Positions 11,836 through 23,899 of a stretch of 64,000 bases of DNA are shown piece after piece (the first letter of the stretch is position 1; every line of letters begins with the position of its first letter). Location: NCBI GenBank assembly GCA_030278955.1, contig JAOANR010000009.1:33519504-33583503 (forward strand). Reading direction: 5' to 3'. Position numbers and translations under genes: made by a program. This DNA is from Hygrophila difformis. Lineage: Eukaryota > Streptophyta > Magnoliopsida > Lamiales > Acanthaceae. A model generated the notes under the pieces. The model was not told the DNA's origin and did not search any database. It saw nothing but the letters and a program-made list of their open reading frames with translations.

Positions 11836-13628
11836 ATGGACCGATTTCATGGACTCCTCCCAAACCTTGGACCCGTGCCTAGACCCGAGCCAAGGAGGAG
11901 AGGGTAAACCCTGTTTTCGCCATGTTCATAGCACCCATTCGGACCCTTTATTTTGTTTTTTATTTTGTTGTGTTCTTGGTGTGGTGTGGTTAATGTGTGC
12001 ATTTAACTTTAGATTTTTGGAAGTTTTCAAAGTGCTCTCGGGTATGAGCACCATTTTGAAACGCCTGAAACCCCATCTTGAAACTGGTAATGGATAAGAT
12101 TTTTGAAGTTTTAAAACTGGAAAGAACAAACTGATGAACATTTGGGTATTGTTTTGAATATCTTGATGTTGTTGGTTTGATTGATCCTGATGTGATGTGC
12201 ACAGTGTTGAGTTGGTGTAATAAAAGAGGTAAGATCTCTTTGGGCACATTTGTCCCCATGTTAGAAATCTCATGGGAATAAATGTTTGTTTGTTTATGGA
12301 AACATAGTACAAACACCCAATAGGAAGCTTCCACTTTTAATAAAAGCAACTTTTAGAAAAAGACAAAAAGAGTCATTTTTGTTTAATGTTTGACTTGAGT
12401 CTTTTGTTCCCAATGGAACACTAGTGTGAGTAAGATAGCAGTACTTTTGTCACCCAACTGCCATCCTTTTCAAAAATCCAAAATGGGACCACTCACATCC
12501 CACCTTTGTTAAATAAAACAAGTCAACCATTTTTAAAATTAAAAACAGTGTTTGCAAATTTTTGGATGCTTTAACTGTCCAAACAGTCCAAGCTATCCAG
12601 AAACAGCAGATCCGTTCCGCCACGTCTCCATTGCACATTCCAATATTCGAGCATTCCATTTCCATCTATCCATCTCATTCCACTTCCAACAAGTGTCTCG
12701 AACTTGTTTAATAAAACTGAAAACTTTTGGGCCCTATGGCCCATTAAAAAGATTTTAGGCCCAATGGCCAATTTTATTTTATTTTGGGCTCTTTAGCCCA
12801 TTTAAAACCAAATATTATTTACATGTGCTTTAAATTAAAATTCAAGTCAGAAATTTAATAATCTCACATCTAGAGCAAAGCTCTAAATGTGAGGATGTTG
12901 GTTTCTGAACTTGAATAATTTCTGAAAATTATATAAAAATTGGATTCATCGCTTCTTATCTTTTCAGGGGTAATCCTCCCATTCCAGACCCTGCTCCAGA
13001 GGGAACTAAGTTGTTGGACTTACCACTAGAACTCCTTGGTGAAATCCTCTCCCGGATAGGAGAGGATGAAATCAGGGAGGTGTTTGCCGCGCAACGTGTA
13101 TGCAAGAAGCTCAGGGATGCTGGAAACCTTACTATCGTGTACAAGCGATGCGAGGTTAACACCTCCACTGTGAAGAGATGGCAAGTAAGGATCCGTCGGC
13201 AGAAAGAGAGATTCCTGCGAATATGCACAGCGGCAGGAAACTTCAATCTTCAGCTCATCCCAGCACTCAGGGCATTTGCAGAGGGGAATGAGGAGCGCGC
13301 TTGTGAACTGCTACGCCCGGGACTTGAGGACAACCATAAGACGTCAATCTTCACCCGCGGATTGATGCTTATGAGTAAGACGGATGAAAGCCAAGTTGAG
13401 CAGGGGATCAGAATGATCGACAGGATGGTGACAGATCGATCAGTTTTTCGGTACACTTCCACCAACGTCCTCGCTTGGATAACAGACAACCCAGACAACC
13501 CACAACTGTGGGCAGGCCAAGGAGTCAGAGTCTACTGCCCAAGATGGCATGCACCTCTGAGAAACCGCGATTGGTGCCTGCGTTGTGAGCTTTCCAGCTG
13601 TGTCCTCTGGCTCCGATACATGCCCTGA
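11836..13628 (+). CDS. Captured F-box protein, predicted two exons (about 242 aa)
   Basis: Predicted exons are 11836-11903 and 12968-13628. The donor reads G|GTAAAC at 11904; the acceptor is CTTTTCAG ending at 12967, after a pyrimidine-rich stretch. Exon 1 leaves two bases that join the first base of exon 2 exactly in frame, which supports the 1064 bp intron. The product has a short Pro/Arg-rich N-terminus, then an F-box (LPLELLGEILSRI, residues ~42-54), then a region resembling the small plant F-box proteins of the At2g35280 type with a Sel1-like segment (FLRICTAAGNF, then GLMLMSKTDE). The C-terminus is rich in Cys and Trp (WCLRCELSSC). F-box proteins bind SKP1 and choose targets for SCF ubiquitin ligases. 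No pol or env similarity is visible. A shorter unspliced reading from exon 2 alone would lack an ATG near its start. Family assignment is fairly sure; splicing is inference. Confidence 0.65.
12863..12900 (+). other. Hairpin-GTGAGGATG module 2 (inside predicted intron)
   Basis: Arms CTCACATCTAGAGC and GCTCTAAATGTGAG around an AAA loop give a 14 bp stem with one mismatch. The 3' arm merges into GAGGATGTTG, 67 bases before the predicted acceptor. The rest of the intron (11904-12862) holds no other recognisable gene; short frames in it look spurious. Confidence 0.6.
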
Positions 13629-15274
13629 AGAAGAAAGGAAGAATCCTAGTTCCACTTTACCTGGCTTTATTTCATTTCCATTCTAGTAGTAGTAATCTGC
13701 AAGGGATCCCCCCTTTTGTGTGTGCAGGTTTGTATTAACTGCACGAGAATCCCTTGCCACGGATGTATTTACTGCTGTCCCTAAATTGGAACTCAGCTTT
13801 TGAGACCACTGAACAATTCTTTACTGCTTTCCTTTGAAAAGATGTCTGCACAGTCCGAGATGAATAAGTGACTGTCAGGCCAAAAATATGCTGTTGACAT
13901 ACTCAGCGAGTCAGCAGTGCCTCTTTACTGCTTTCAATTAAATAACCAGCAAAAATATGCATAAACTTGCTCTAAATTCACAGGTTGAATTTAGGCTTAT
14001 GATTAAATTTTCAGACTTTCAAATTGGGATAATATAATTGAAGACATGCATGAAATGAATTCCTGAGGTTTTGAGCTACAAAAATTTAATGATGCGATCA
14101 GCTTATTGGGTAATAAATCTGCATGTTAGAGATTTCGATTGAATAAATTGTTAGAATTAAGCTTGGATTAAATTTGAGAATATTGTATGACATGAATTAA
14201 CCCAACCTTGTGAGATTTGAGCCATGAGTCACTTTTACTCATTCATTTTCTTTGATGTGTGAATCATTTTGATTAAAGGAAACTAGAACTTGCAATTGGG
14301 ACCGATCCAAGACCATGCCATATTCCCGAAATCGAGCATATGATCGAGGCACCTAGAAAACCCAAATTTTTGGCCTTCGTTTGAAATCCAAACCCAAAAA
14401 TATTTCCCTTTAGGATTAACCAATTTGAGCCTATAAGCCTAATTTTTCTTTGAAGCCCTTCATATTATTCCTAGCCTTACAAAAAGACCAAGAAATTCAA
14501 ACCCAAGTGTGCAAGGATGAATTCTATCAAAGGCATTAAAATTATGATCATCAAAAAAAAAAAAAAAGTATTAATCGGTATTCCATGAACCGATTTAAAA
14601 AAAAAAAAAAAAAAGAGAGAAGTTGAATTTCATTCAACATCAATAAATTGCGAATGACAAGCAATTAGACAATAGTCTAATGTCATGCAAAAGAAAACCA
14701 AAAAGAAAGAAAAACATATTGACGATCATAAACTTTTAAATAAAAATATGCCATGTTATGATAATATTAATTCTTGCCACTTCTTAACCCAATAAATTCC
14801 TTTTCCTACCCAATGTTACAACCGTACGCCCCGTTATAACCCTTAAATAAGACCTCGTGATCTCGATTTGAAGAAATGAGCCGGTGGCGAGTTGGTCTGA
14901 TTGCAAGCTTATGGGATAATTTATTTAAATGTGATTTTGAGCGTTCATGATTAAACCCAATTGAGAGTGAGTGAATTTTTCCGATTCTCTTATATGTGAG
15001 GCTTTGTCTTATTACACATGTTCATGTCATCCTCTAATTCTCATCCCTAATCTTTGCATTTTTCAAACATGATATTCATGAAAGGTTGATAATAATGTTT
15101 GATTTGTAGGCCCGATGTAGTGAGCAAGTATCATTTCATTAAACACTGCAACCAAGGGAATTCAATACTTGTAATTTTTGATTGTCTTATCCCAATCCAA
15201 AAAGGATGTGATTTATGAAGCCACGAAAATGAATTGAATATGTAGAGTCCGTGTTCTTACGAACATTGACTCTG
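13629..15274 (+). other. Non-coding 3' region of Athila-1
   Basis: AT-rich, with no credible gene on either strand. Two A-runs (14553-14568 and 14599-14616) flank a short segment containing ATTAATCGGTATTCC. It ends at the hairpin before the 3' LTR. Confidence 0.5.
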
Positions 15275-15313
15275 ACTGCTCGGGGACGATCAGTATTAAA
15301 TGTGAGGATGTTG
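15275..15313 (+). other. Hairpin-GTGAGGATG module 3 / polypurine-tract region before 3' LTR
   Basis: ACTGCTCG, loop GGGA, CGATCAGT (8 bp, one mismatch) is followed by ATTAAATGTGAGGATGTTG, with the LTR starting at TGATAATGG (15312). GTGAGGATG occupies the place of the plus-strand primer, although it is not a pure purine run. Confidence 0.6.
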
Positions 15314-18300
15314 ATAATGGCAAAAAATGACCATTATTTTCAATCCATTTCCGTGTCTTAAACGGGCATTTGATCGCATTCCGGTCTTACATTAAGTAAG
15401 AAAGCAGTCGAATTGGACTAATTTATGCATAATTGTAAAAATAATAAGCTGGTGTGAAAAAGACATAAATATGTAATTTTATTACATATTTATGTTAGAA
15501 AAATCCAAAAACATGAGAAAAAGAAAAGGAAACAAAAAGATGGGAAAAAGATAGAAAAGCCCACAAAAAGAATATTTTCGGCCCATCTGGCCCAATCTAG
15601 CAGGCCCAGGAAGACCTTTGTCGCGGAAGCCCCTTGGCGCGATGCAGTGTTCCGCGACAAAGGCATGTTCCGCGACCAAGTGGCCCAAATGAAGAGGAGA
15701 CCAGCCAAGCCCCTTGGCGCGATGACCTTTGTCGCGATGGCATGCTCCGCGACAAAGGCATGTTCCGCGACCAAGATGCACAAATAGAGACACAAGACCC
15801 AGTCGAGAAGCCTTGCCACATGCAGTGTGTTCCGCGACCAACTTGATGCTCCGAGACAAAGCTGTGATGTGTGTGATGTCTTAAGACACAATGGGCTAGA
15901 ATCAAGGCCCATGGGCTTAGGGTTACACTTCTATAAATATGAGGTGTCTCCCATGAGCTAAGGTTGGCACAGTGAAGAGATTAAAATTCTTGTAGAGCTT
16001 TTGCAGGCAAGCTTAGGAGTTCCTCCTTAGGTAGAGTAGTTTAGGTTTGTTTTCATGTATTATTTAATTTTTGCTCTTAGTTTAGCTTAGTTTAGTGTTT
16101 TTACTGTTCACAGTTGCTTAGATAGCCATTCTTACACTATGTTTTGGTTTCTAAACTCTTGTTTTAGGGTTTGTAATATCCAAATCATGGGTATTAACAA
16201 TACCTCTTCAATAATATGGGAAAACATTCATCATTTGTGTCCCAAATCATGAAATGGGTCTCACACCCCATGGATTTATGCTTTCTTTTTCATTTTGGGG
16301 TCATTTGACCCCCATTTTGTTATTTTATTGTTGGCATATTATGGATAATGTTGTGTGGATGTGTGATCAAACCCTAGATTAGGACTCCTGCTTTATTTTA
16401 ATATTCTGCCCATCCTTGTTATTTTTGTTTAAGCATGTTCTTCTTTATTTTGAATGTTTCTTGCTTATTTTTAGCTTAGAATAGCTTTTTGATCTGAAAT
16501 AGGGTGAGATCACGCTGTTTGCATGCCACTGTTCATTTCTGCTTTTTCTGACTTTTGTCCTGAACCACCTTGGGCGCCAACCGCCTTCTGGCGCGGAACC
16601 ACGTTCCGCGACAAAATGGCTGTTACGCGACCAAGGTGTTTCAAGACACTCGTCTCCATAATTTAAAACCCTTTGTCGCGGAATACCTTGTCGCGGAGCC
16701 ACGTTCCGCGACAAAACTGTCCATGCATAGCGACAAAGGAGCCAAACTCTTGCATTTTGTCTTCATGGCTTTTTGTCGCGGAATCATCTTGTCGCGGAGC
16801 CACGTTCCGCGACAAAATCCCATTCTGAGACAGAAAAATTATGCCATGTTCCTTGATCTTTGAACACCTTGTCGCGGAACACCTTGTCGCGGAACCACGT
16901 TCCGCGACAAAATTTCCATGCATAGCGACAAGGGTTCAAATGCTTTAGGAATTTTCTGAAAACACTTTGTCGCGATGTCACCCTTGTCGCGGAACCACGT
17001 TCCGCGATAAAATCTTGCATAGCGACAAAGAGGCGTTATGCTGCCAAAAATTCTAAAAACTTGTCGGGATGTCCATGTCGCGGATCTCGGTCCGCGACAA
17101 AATTTATGATATCGCGACAAGGGTTCCTCTCCCTCTATTTAATCTCAAACAAACTTCATTCTCTCCCTATTTTATATTGCAACACTCACATCATAGCCCC
17201 ACGGGTTAGGATGTAACATTCTGGAATTGCAATATAGGGTGTTATGCTGCCCAAATTTTGATTCTCCATTTGCATCACTTAACTGATTGAACCCTTGACT
17301 CATTAATGATTAAAGATTGAGATTAGCAATAATCAAACTTCAATAATCATCATGACTAAAGGACCTTTGTTCAATTGCCATTAAAACATTCTTGTATAAA
17401 CAAAATCTCGATGGCTTAAACAGATAATCTGGACTGTAATTAATTATGGTAGGAAGGATTATTTAAGACCATCAATTGTGGACCCAATCCACAACCTTGT
17501 ATGAGAAACCAATGTCTCTCATACAAGGGATCTTCTTTTGTTTCTTATTTATTTTGTCTTTGTGTGTTGTGTGGAACCATTAGTAAAGAATACATCAGAC
17601 TAATGTTGGCGGGTACTCCCTCATGGATAACTAGCTCGTATTCTGGGTATTAGTTACTAATTGTTATTTTGCATGGTCTGGATGGCTGTCAGTGGAAGCC
17701 TTGGCGGTTCGCCCATCCGGGGTTATAATAGCTGCTCGGCTGACTCCCATCCAGATACAGTTTTATTTTTATTATCTTAATTTCCAAACCTGAATCCCAA
17801 TCCGTACTGGGAGTCAGTTGGCATCAGTCAATGCCAACTGATGATCATTATAGAAGGGAAGCATGTAGGTTTTTATCCGAATTCACAGACAGTGGAGGCC
17901 CAACTGGTGTTGACACCACCATTATAGGGTCTAAGCTGTCTAAATTCGCTCCATCCGAGTGATTGGGAAATTGGACAGTAGATGTTTACAGTCCACCTGA
18001 TTATTCTGCCATTACTTTGGTCCCTTGACCACTTCATTCTGTGTTTCACCTTCTGTCTAGACCCGCATCTATATTTTGGGTCAATTAATTTTACACTTCC
18101 ATATATCTTTATGCATGATAATATTATATACTATTGTGTACTATTGTGGTCTGTACTTATTTTGGGATCCTTCCCTTGGACAATAGAAGTCTAGATCTTA
18201 AACAGATATTGCTTTATAAATTTCCAACAAAAACCTCTTTATAAAATCCGGATCTGAGTAAGGGATAAATTCTTCAGTTATGACTAATTCATATTCTGTC

Positions 18301-19049
18301 AAGGGTTGTATTTTGGGAAATTAAGAAGCAGATTCAGCGATTAGGTCTCGCCTAGACTGAAAGGGTCTGTGTTTTAACTGAGAGTCTAGTACCTGACAGG
18401 GAATGATTTTCAAATCCATTATTTTCCAAAATTGCTGGTTGATGGAAATGTAAGATTAAGTGCTACACCGAGATGGGGTCCACTTGGATTCAAATACAGT
18501 GTAGTAAATAATCTTAGAGGAACATCATCCAGGCCTTGGTTATTTTCCAAGATAGGGTTGAGTTTTCTTTCAACTGCTATCCTCTTCTGCTAAAGCCTAC
18601 TTTTGAGTCCTGAGTGAGTGCATCCGGAACGAACTAATTTATTAGTTCGTTTCATTAGTCTGTATCTCATAATCACCCGGAAGGGAGTGAACACACTAGT
18701 GGTTCACTGAGAGCCGGGAATTCTTGATCCATACTCCTTCATTCTGATGGGGAGCTGTCTTTTACTACCAGGGTCAGATTTTCAAAACCTTCGAGTGATA
18801 GGTTTTAAATGCTTTCTTTACCGCTTTCTTTTAACCGCTTTCATTAGAGGTCACTCGGTTGTATTGAGAGTTGTGTAACTGCTACTAGGATTGACAGTTA
18901 AGGGATAGTTTAGGGCTGAATTCAAATCTTTGGGTGTGACATGGGAGAATGATAGTGGTACTTGGCATTTCAATAAATAATGTGTCGGGTGTTGCTTTTC
19001 CACCACAGATGAAGTAACACACCCAGGCCAGGGCAGTCACGAATCTGTG
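15312..19049 (+). repeat. Athila-1 3' LTR, truncated at its right end
   Basis: Matches 4-3750 of the window with only about a dozen differences, including a 7 bp indel near 16320. It contains the same palindrome arrays (15615-15850 and 16574-17122) and TATA box. The match stops at GAATCTGTG (19041-19049); the final ~990 bp present in the 5' copy are absent and AT-rich unrelated DNA follows. The loss must post-date the insertion. Confidence 0.9.
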
Positions 19050-19221
19050 AAAAAATTAAATAAAATATATATTCTAAAACTACATGATGTTACGATTCTA
19101 ACAAGACCCAGCTCGATTTTTTTTTTTTCAAATATGTACTTGCAATAACGTTGAGTCAAAGTTAAACAATGAACAATGTCAAAAAGTCAAACATGACAAT
19201 TATACTGGGACGGATGGAGTA
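19050..19221 (+). mobile_element. AT-rich DNA ending in a MITE-like terminus
   Basis: The block ends GGGACGGATGGAGTA (19207-19221), the reverse complement of the TACTCC(A/C)TCCGTCCC terminus common on plant Stowaway-type MITEs. The opposite terminus is not seen, so this is a fragment. From 19222 to 19680 I see only AT-rich DNA. Confidence 0.4.
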
Positions 19222-19689
19222 TTAAACTAATTAAAGTTTGTTAATGGTGAATGGTTGGACATAGCCACTGAAAAACAGAGTTATAGACAAGAGCATTATA
19301 TTTCATGTACCAAACATTCGGGAAAAAAAGGGATAAAATAGAGAATCAAACTTACTCATTATTCTTGATTTCTTTGTGAGTCAAATATTGGAATTTATTA
19401 TGAGTTCTATGATGCCAATTCGCTATTCACGTCTACAGTTAAAAAATAAGTTTTCCCTATTCTAGTTACAACTTTAAATAATGAGCCAAATTTATTATTT
19501 TATTTAATTAAGATAAATAATATATGAGTCTAAGTTAAAAAATTCCACTAATAAAGAAAAATGTTGCATTTTTTTTTTCTCTTCTTATCCATGAATTACT
19601 GAAAAATGATTTATAGTGTAACTAAAATTTACAAGACTATAAAATATTAATGCCAAAGTTTGGGGGTGGTGAGGGAGGGGGGTGCGCCC

Positions 19690-20410
19690 CCGAGCTCCAA
19701 CACAAATCCGCCACTGGCTACAGGGTCTGTTGCCTCACTTTGGGAGGATCTTTGTGGTAACCATGTGGATGGTGTGGAAGGAGAGGAATTCTCGTGTGTT
19801 TAGCGGAACGAGCAAAACACTATGGGCCTTAAGCGTGAAGTGTGGCAACTACTGGAAGATATAGAAAAGGCGCAATATTTTACTTGCACGGCGGTCATCC
19901 CCTTTGATTGGTTAGATGGAACATGCTCGGATACCAGGAAACCATTTTACATGTAGATGATAATTCATTGGGCAACCCAGGTCGTCAGGACTCAGTTTCG
20001 GTATGAGAAATGATGACGGTCAATGGATTGAGGGACGCACAGGTTTTCTAGAGATCCAGAACAATGTCTATGTTGAACTTACAGGGTCTGTTTGGGTTGG
20101 AGTTCGTTGGTAGATCAGGAACTCGGCATGTGTGTTGCTACTCCAACTCGCTTACCGCGATTAAGCTTCTCGAACATCATGACATATTCCATCCATTTGT
20201 GATAGTCCTATTGAAGATACAAGAGATCAAGAATTCCTTTTCGACTCATGTACCATTCATCTTGTTCTTCGTAAGGGCAACATGGTAGCAGACTACTTGG
20301 CTAAGCATGGCGCTTCGAAAATGAGGATTTCTACACTACTTGAGCTTTCCGTCCTCATTTCGTCCATGGGGCATTGGCCGCTGACGCATCTGACGCATAG
20401 TTTCCCCGAA
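19690..20410 (+). pseudogene. LINE remnant: RT C-terminal zinc region and RNase H
   Basis: MWMVWKERNSRVFSG (about 19762-19806) is the hallmark of the C-terminal zf-RVT segment of plant non-LTR retrotransposons. Downstream, in shifting frames, comes an RNase H-like domain: a GNPGR segment near 19975, MRNDDGQWIEG near 20008, a DSLTAIKLLEHHD-like stretch near 20150, and RKGNMVADYLAKHGAS near 20270-20318. Several stops and frameshifts make it dead. It lacks most of a LINE. Confidence 0.7.
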
Positions 20411-20995
20411 AATGATTTTTACATAGCTTGCTTTCTTTTAGTTTAATTCAATTTTATTTTTTATTTTATTTCTTTTTCTCTGGCTTTGGACTTTATATAT
20501 AGGGCAAGTGGTATCAGAGCCGAAGGTTAGGCCAAGCGCTAGTGGGAAACAAAATAGTCTGATAACGGCATTGGAGCCTCTTGCACGTTTGATTTTAGTA
20601 CGGGGATTTAGGTAATTAGTGTCAATTAGTTAATGATAATAAATTAGGTGTAAATAATAGGAACTATGAGTTATATATTTCTTTATTATTTTGACATTTT
20701 TTTCACAACGTTTATTATTTAACTTTTAATCTTAATTATTTAAGAATGAATAAACATAGTCAAGTGAGATAGGATTTTTCTAATGATGTAATTTAATCAT
20801 ATCGACTTTTTAAAATTTTTCACTTTTACATATTTTGAATTATTAATCATTAAAATTATGTATTGAATTGTGCATCCAATTCATACGGAGTATATATTTT
20901 TTAAATATGTAAAGATATTACTCCATTTCTTTCATTTGTGTTCATTTGCTTGATACTATTCATTTGTAATTTTAATTCAACTTAGACATTCCCAA
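20411..20995 (+). other. AT-rich DNA with an isolated copia-type primer site
   Basis: TGGTATCAGAGC at 20509-20520 equals the initiator tRNA-Met primer site of copia elements, but no LTR end is recognisable to its left and no gag to its right. It may be a relic or chance. The remainder is AT-rich and featureless. Confidence 0.35.
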
Positions 20996-21680
20996 TGAGC
21001 CGGTTGTTAACGCGTTATGGTGATCACACACACACTGCACAAACCAAGAACACAAATTGCAGAAATGTAAAGAACATGATGGTTTATTGACCCGGTTCGG
21101 ACCTCCTATCCTACATCCGGGGGATTCCAATCCATGCTTAGACTCCACTAAATAAGACTCAAGAACTTTACTAACTGTCCTATCAACTCTGCATCTAGAT
21201 CGGTCTCGCAATTAAAGTTCCCTTTTAACTATAGATCTCCCTCAGTATACAAGAACTTCAAAGACGACCAAACCACCTTGAATCTGAATCTATGCCTGCA
21301 ATCTGAAATCCTATCTATCTATCTATCACTCATTCAAGATACTATCTTGAATTTACAATCAGTCTCACAATCAATTTTCACACAATACAAAAGATCTAAT
21401 AAGACAAATCTTGAAGAACAATGTTTTGACTTCTAAAGACTTCTCAAGAACTTCTAACCCGAAATCAAAATGCAATGTAGAATATGTAGAAGTATTTCAA
21501 AGTCGCTCTTAAAACTACTAAAGACTCAAGACATAGTCAATATTTATAGAGTGAATCCCGTCTTGGATCTTCAGTCCATGGAGCTAATGTAGACTTAATC
21601 TGTTAAAAAATAACCACCCTGTTGTTGCTGGGATGTTGTGAAAACAGTATGAATCTGCATGAAATGTTAATGTGCCAACA
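20996..21680 (-). repeat. Copia-1 3' LTR
   Basis: On the minus strand it starts TGTTGGCAC directly after GGGGGAGAT. Its inner part carries the GGAATCCCCCGGATGTAGG...GAACCGGGT signature also seen in the other copia LTRs here. The distal border is uncertain (20996 or 21005). Confidence 0.65.
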
Positions 21681-21697
21681 ATCTCCCCCTCATTTCA
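21681..21697 (-). other. Copia-1 polypurine tract
   Basis: On the minus strand TGAAATGAGGGGGAGAT abuts the LTR start, the standard plus-strand primer of SIRE-type elements. The ~450 bases between here and the accessory ORF are non-coding. Confidence 0.75.
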
Positions 21698-22149
21698 TGA
21701 AGAGGATGAATCATCACAAGTAGTCTCAAACCAATAAGATAAATTCAAAATCAAGACATAATAATCAAAACACAGGTAGCAAATCAAGTCATAAGAAAAC
21801 ATCCAATCACTAATCAGTAATCAATCATTAAGTAAATACCAGCAAAATAGCATTAACCAAACTAAGATCAAACACATAGATCATTGACACGGAGGCAATC
21901 ATGCATCACAATTAATATCAAGCAAAACCAGTTATCAGACATCATAGTTAACCAGCTAGATAGTTCAAAAGCACCCAAAAGCAAAAACCAACAAAAACAA
22001 TATCAGAAAAACCATCAAATTAGTTACAGACCATGGCTCAAAACTTTAAAAGTGTTTGGATCAGAAAGTACCCCTTCCCAGTAGTTCTTACCACCCTCAA
22101 ACAACCATCAGACAACCATCAGTTTGAGACACATCTACCCCTTGATGAG

Positions 22150-23637
22150 TCACTCCTCGTCATCATCTTCTTCCCCAATGGGAGGTGGATCAAAGGATCC
22201 ATGCAACAACTTTAGAATGTTGACATTTTGCTTCCTAATCTGAATGCCAACATTGATGACATTGGTGACCTCTTCATTTTGTTGGAGAATGATTGTCTTC
22301 AAATGGTTCACCAGAGCAGTGCCAGAGAGGGCTGGTCCAAGAAGAATGTCATTGTGCATGTTTTGGAGATCATGTGTAGGAGTGTTCTGCTTCAGGGGAA
22401 TGCGCTCATCTCTTGGTACTTTGATTCCTTTCTTTTTCAAAAACCAGGTAATCAAGGCAGGATACGGCAATAAATCATTCTTTCCAAGAGATCCTCGAGT
22501 GTAACCTACCATCTTAGAAAGCACAGAGAGACCAAAGTTTGTCATATTCAAATATTTATCAATACATAACATCATTTTACCCATGTGAGAAGAAACTTGA
22601 CTGGCATTTATAGTTGGAAGGATATTAGAACCGCAAAGCCTGAAGAGGCAGCTGAACTTCAAGGTAAGTTGAGCAGTGCGTAGCTGTCGACATCCAAAAC
22701 CAACACTTTTGGTATTGGAGATGGTATAGGCCACCTCAGCATTTCAATAAAGTAAGTACTTGGTCACATCATCCAGAGTGTTTTTAGGCTGCACCTTTAA
22801 CAACTGTTTGATTACTGACCACGAATATACACCTTTCCAGCAAATGGGGACTCTACATCAAGAACATCGGGATGAAGATTAGCATAGAACTCACGAACAA
22901 GAGCAGGTGAGTAGTCCTCCAGTTTTGTTGTCCAGTAGTAAAGTTTGCACTCTCTAAATACTTGGAAAAACCAAGATCCTTGTAAATGGGGTGAATGAAC
23001 TGTTTTTTAGGGATAAAGTCTCTAGTGTTTAGTTCCTTCCCATAAGCGCTCCATTTCCTTGTCGTAGTACTTTAAATTTAGGGCATCTCGAACAGTCATG
23101 GGGCCAGCCTTCTTAGGTTGTTTCTCAGATGTTTCAACAACATGTTCCTTGTCCTTCCTTTTGCGAGATCTGGTCACTGGAGTGCGTGCCGCAGGGGCGT
23201 TGTTCGGGTGTGGCTTCAGCATCAGGTTCATTCTCCTGTGGTTGTGACTGATCTCCAGCAACATTCTCATCATACTCATTGGGATTGAACTCATCTTCGT
23301 CCTGGGGATGGGTTGTGGTAGTGCCATCGTCCCATTCGAGATCGAAAGTTTCCTTCTGAGGTGCGGGCAAGGCTGGTGGAGTAGGTGCGGGAAGTGCTCC
23401 GGCAGGGGGAAAATAATTGAGAGGAAAAACATCTTCTGCATCGTCGTTAGGCTGTGCCTCAGGTTACACGTCGACATTTTCACCGGAGAGAACTGGAGTG
23501 ACCGTTTCAAGTGACGGAGAACTAGTAGACATGTTCTCAACGGGGTTAACAGGAGATGAGATAGCTGGGTTATGATGATCGGAGGCTTCAGGTTGAGAGG
23601 ATGAAGCAGAGGATTTGGGAGTTGAAGATAAAGCCAT
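22150..23637 (-). pseudogene. Accessory (env-position) ORF of Copia-1, broken
   Basis: It begins with an ATG at 23637 in a Ser/Pro-rich N-terminus, is stopped at ~23464-23466, and continues in other frames through an acidic region (NPNEYDENVAGDQ) and a basic stretch. The long C-terminal frame 22734-22150 ends in an acidic tail (EEDDDEE). It lies between RNase H and the LTR, where SIRE/Maximus elements carry an env-like or transposon-protein ORF. No membrane segment is obvious. Frameshifts and stops make it non-functional. Confidence 0.6.
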
Positions 23638-23899
23638 TTGTTAGTTTCCTGTGACAAATGATAGGGAGAAAAAGCATGAGAGACAAACTAAAATGCAGTT
23701 TAAGTAAGCAAAAGAGAAGGAAGAGTAAGAGGTTTAAACCACGATGGAGAGAATCAATGAACCAATTATGGCGGTTTTGAGCGACGTGCTGGACAATGTT
23801 GAAGGGACGGTTACTGCAGTCGCAGGGTAATGATGACAGTGATCAGACACCGTATCAAATCTTCATTTTTGTCTGTCATCCGATTCTCCCTTTTCAAAT

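Larger units (their letters stand above)
4..19049 (+). mobile_element. Athila-1: large Ty3/gypsy Athila-type retrotransposon with captured gene
   Basis: In order: 5' LTR, tRNA-Asp primer binding site, one gag-pol ORF, a non-coding stretch with a palindrome array, an F-box-like gene, a GTGAGGATG border motif and a 3' LTR. The two LTR copies align from the first bases of the window (4 against 15312) to 3750 against 19049, with about a dozen substitutions and a few small indels by eye, so the insertion is young. The tRNA-Asp primer site and the fused gag-PR-RT-RH-INT order fit the Athila group. The 3' LTR stops ~990 bp short of the length implied by the 5' copy. The 5' flank lies outside the window, so the target duplication cannot be seen. 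Confidence 0.9.

Noticed and set aside
14553..14616. Poly(A) tail of a retroposed gene
   Set aside because: Two A-runs without a coding sequence upstream or target duplications; more likely simple sequence in the Athila-1 3' region.
20509..20520. A separate copia element starting at this primer-site-like sequence
   Set aside because: No LTR end on its left and no gag on its right; kept only as an isolated match.
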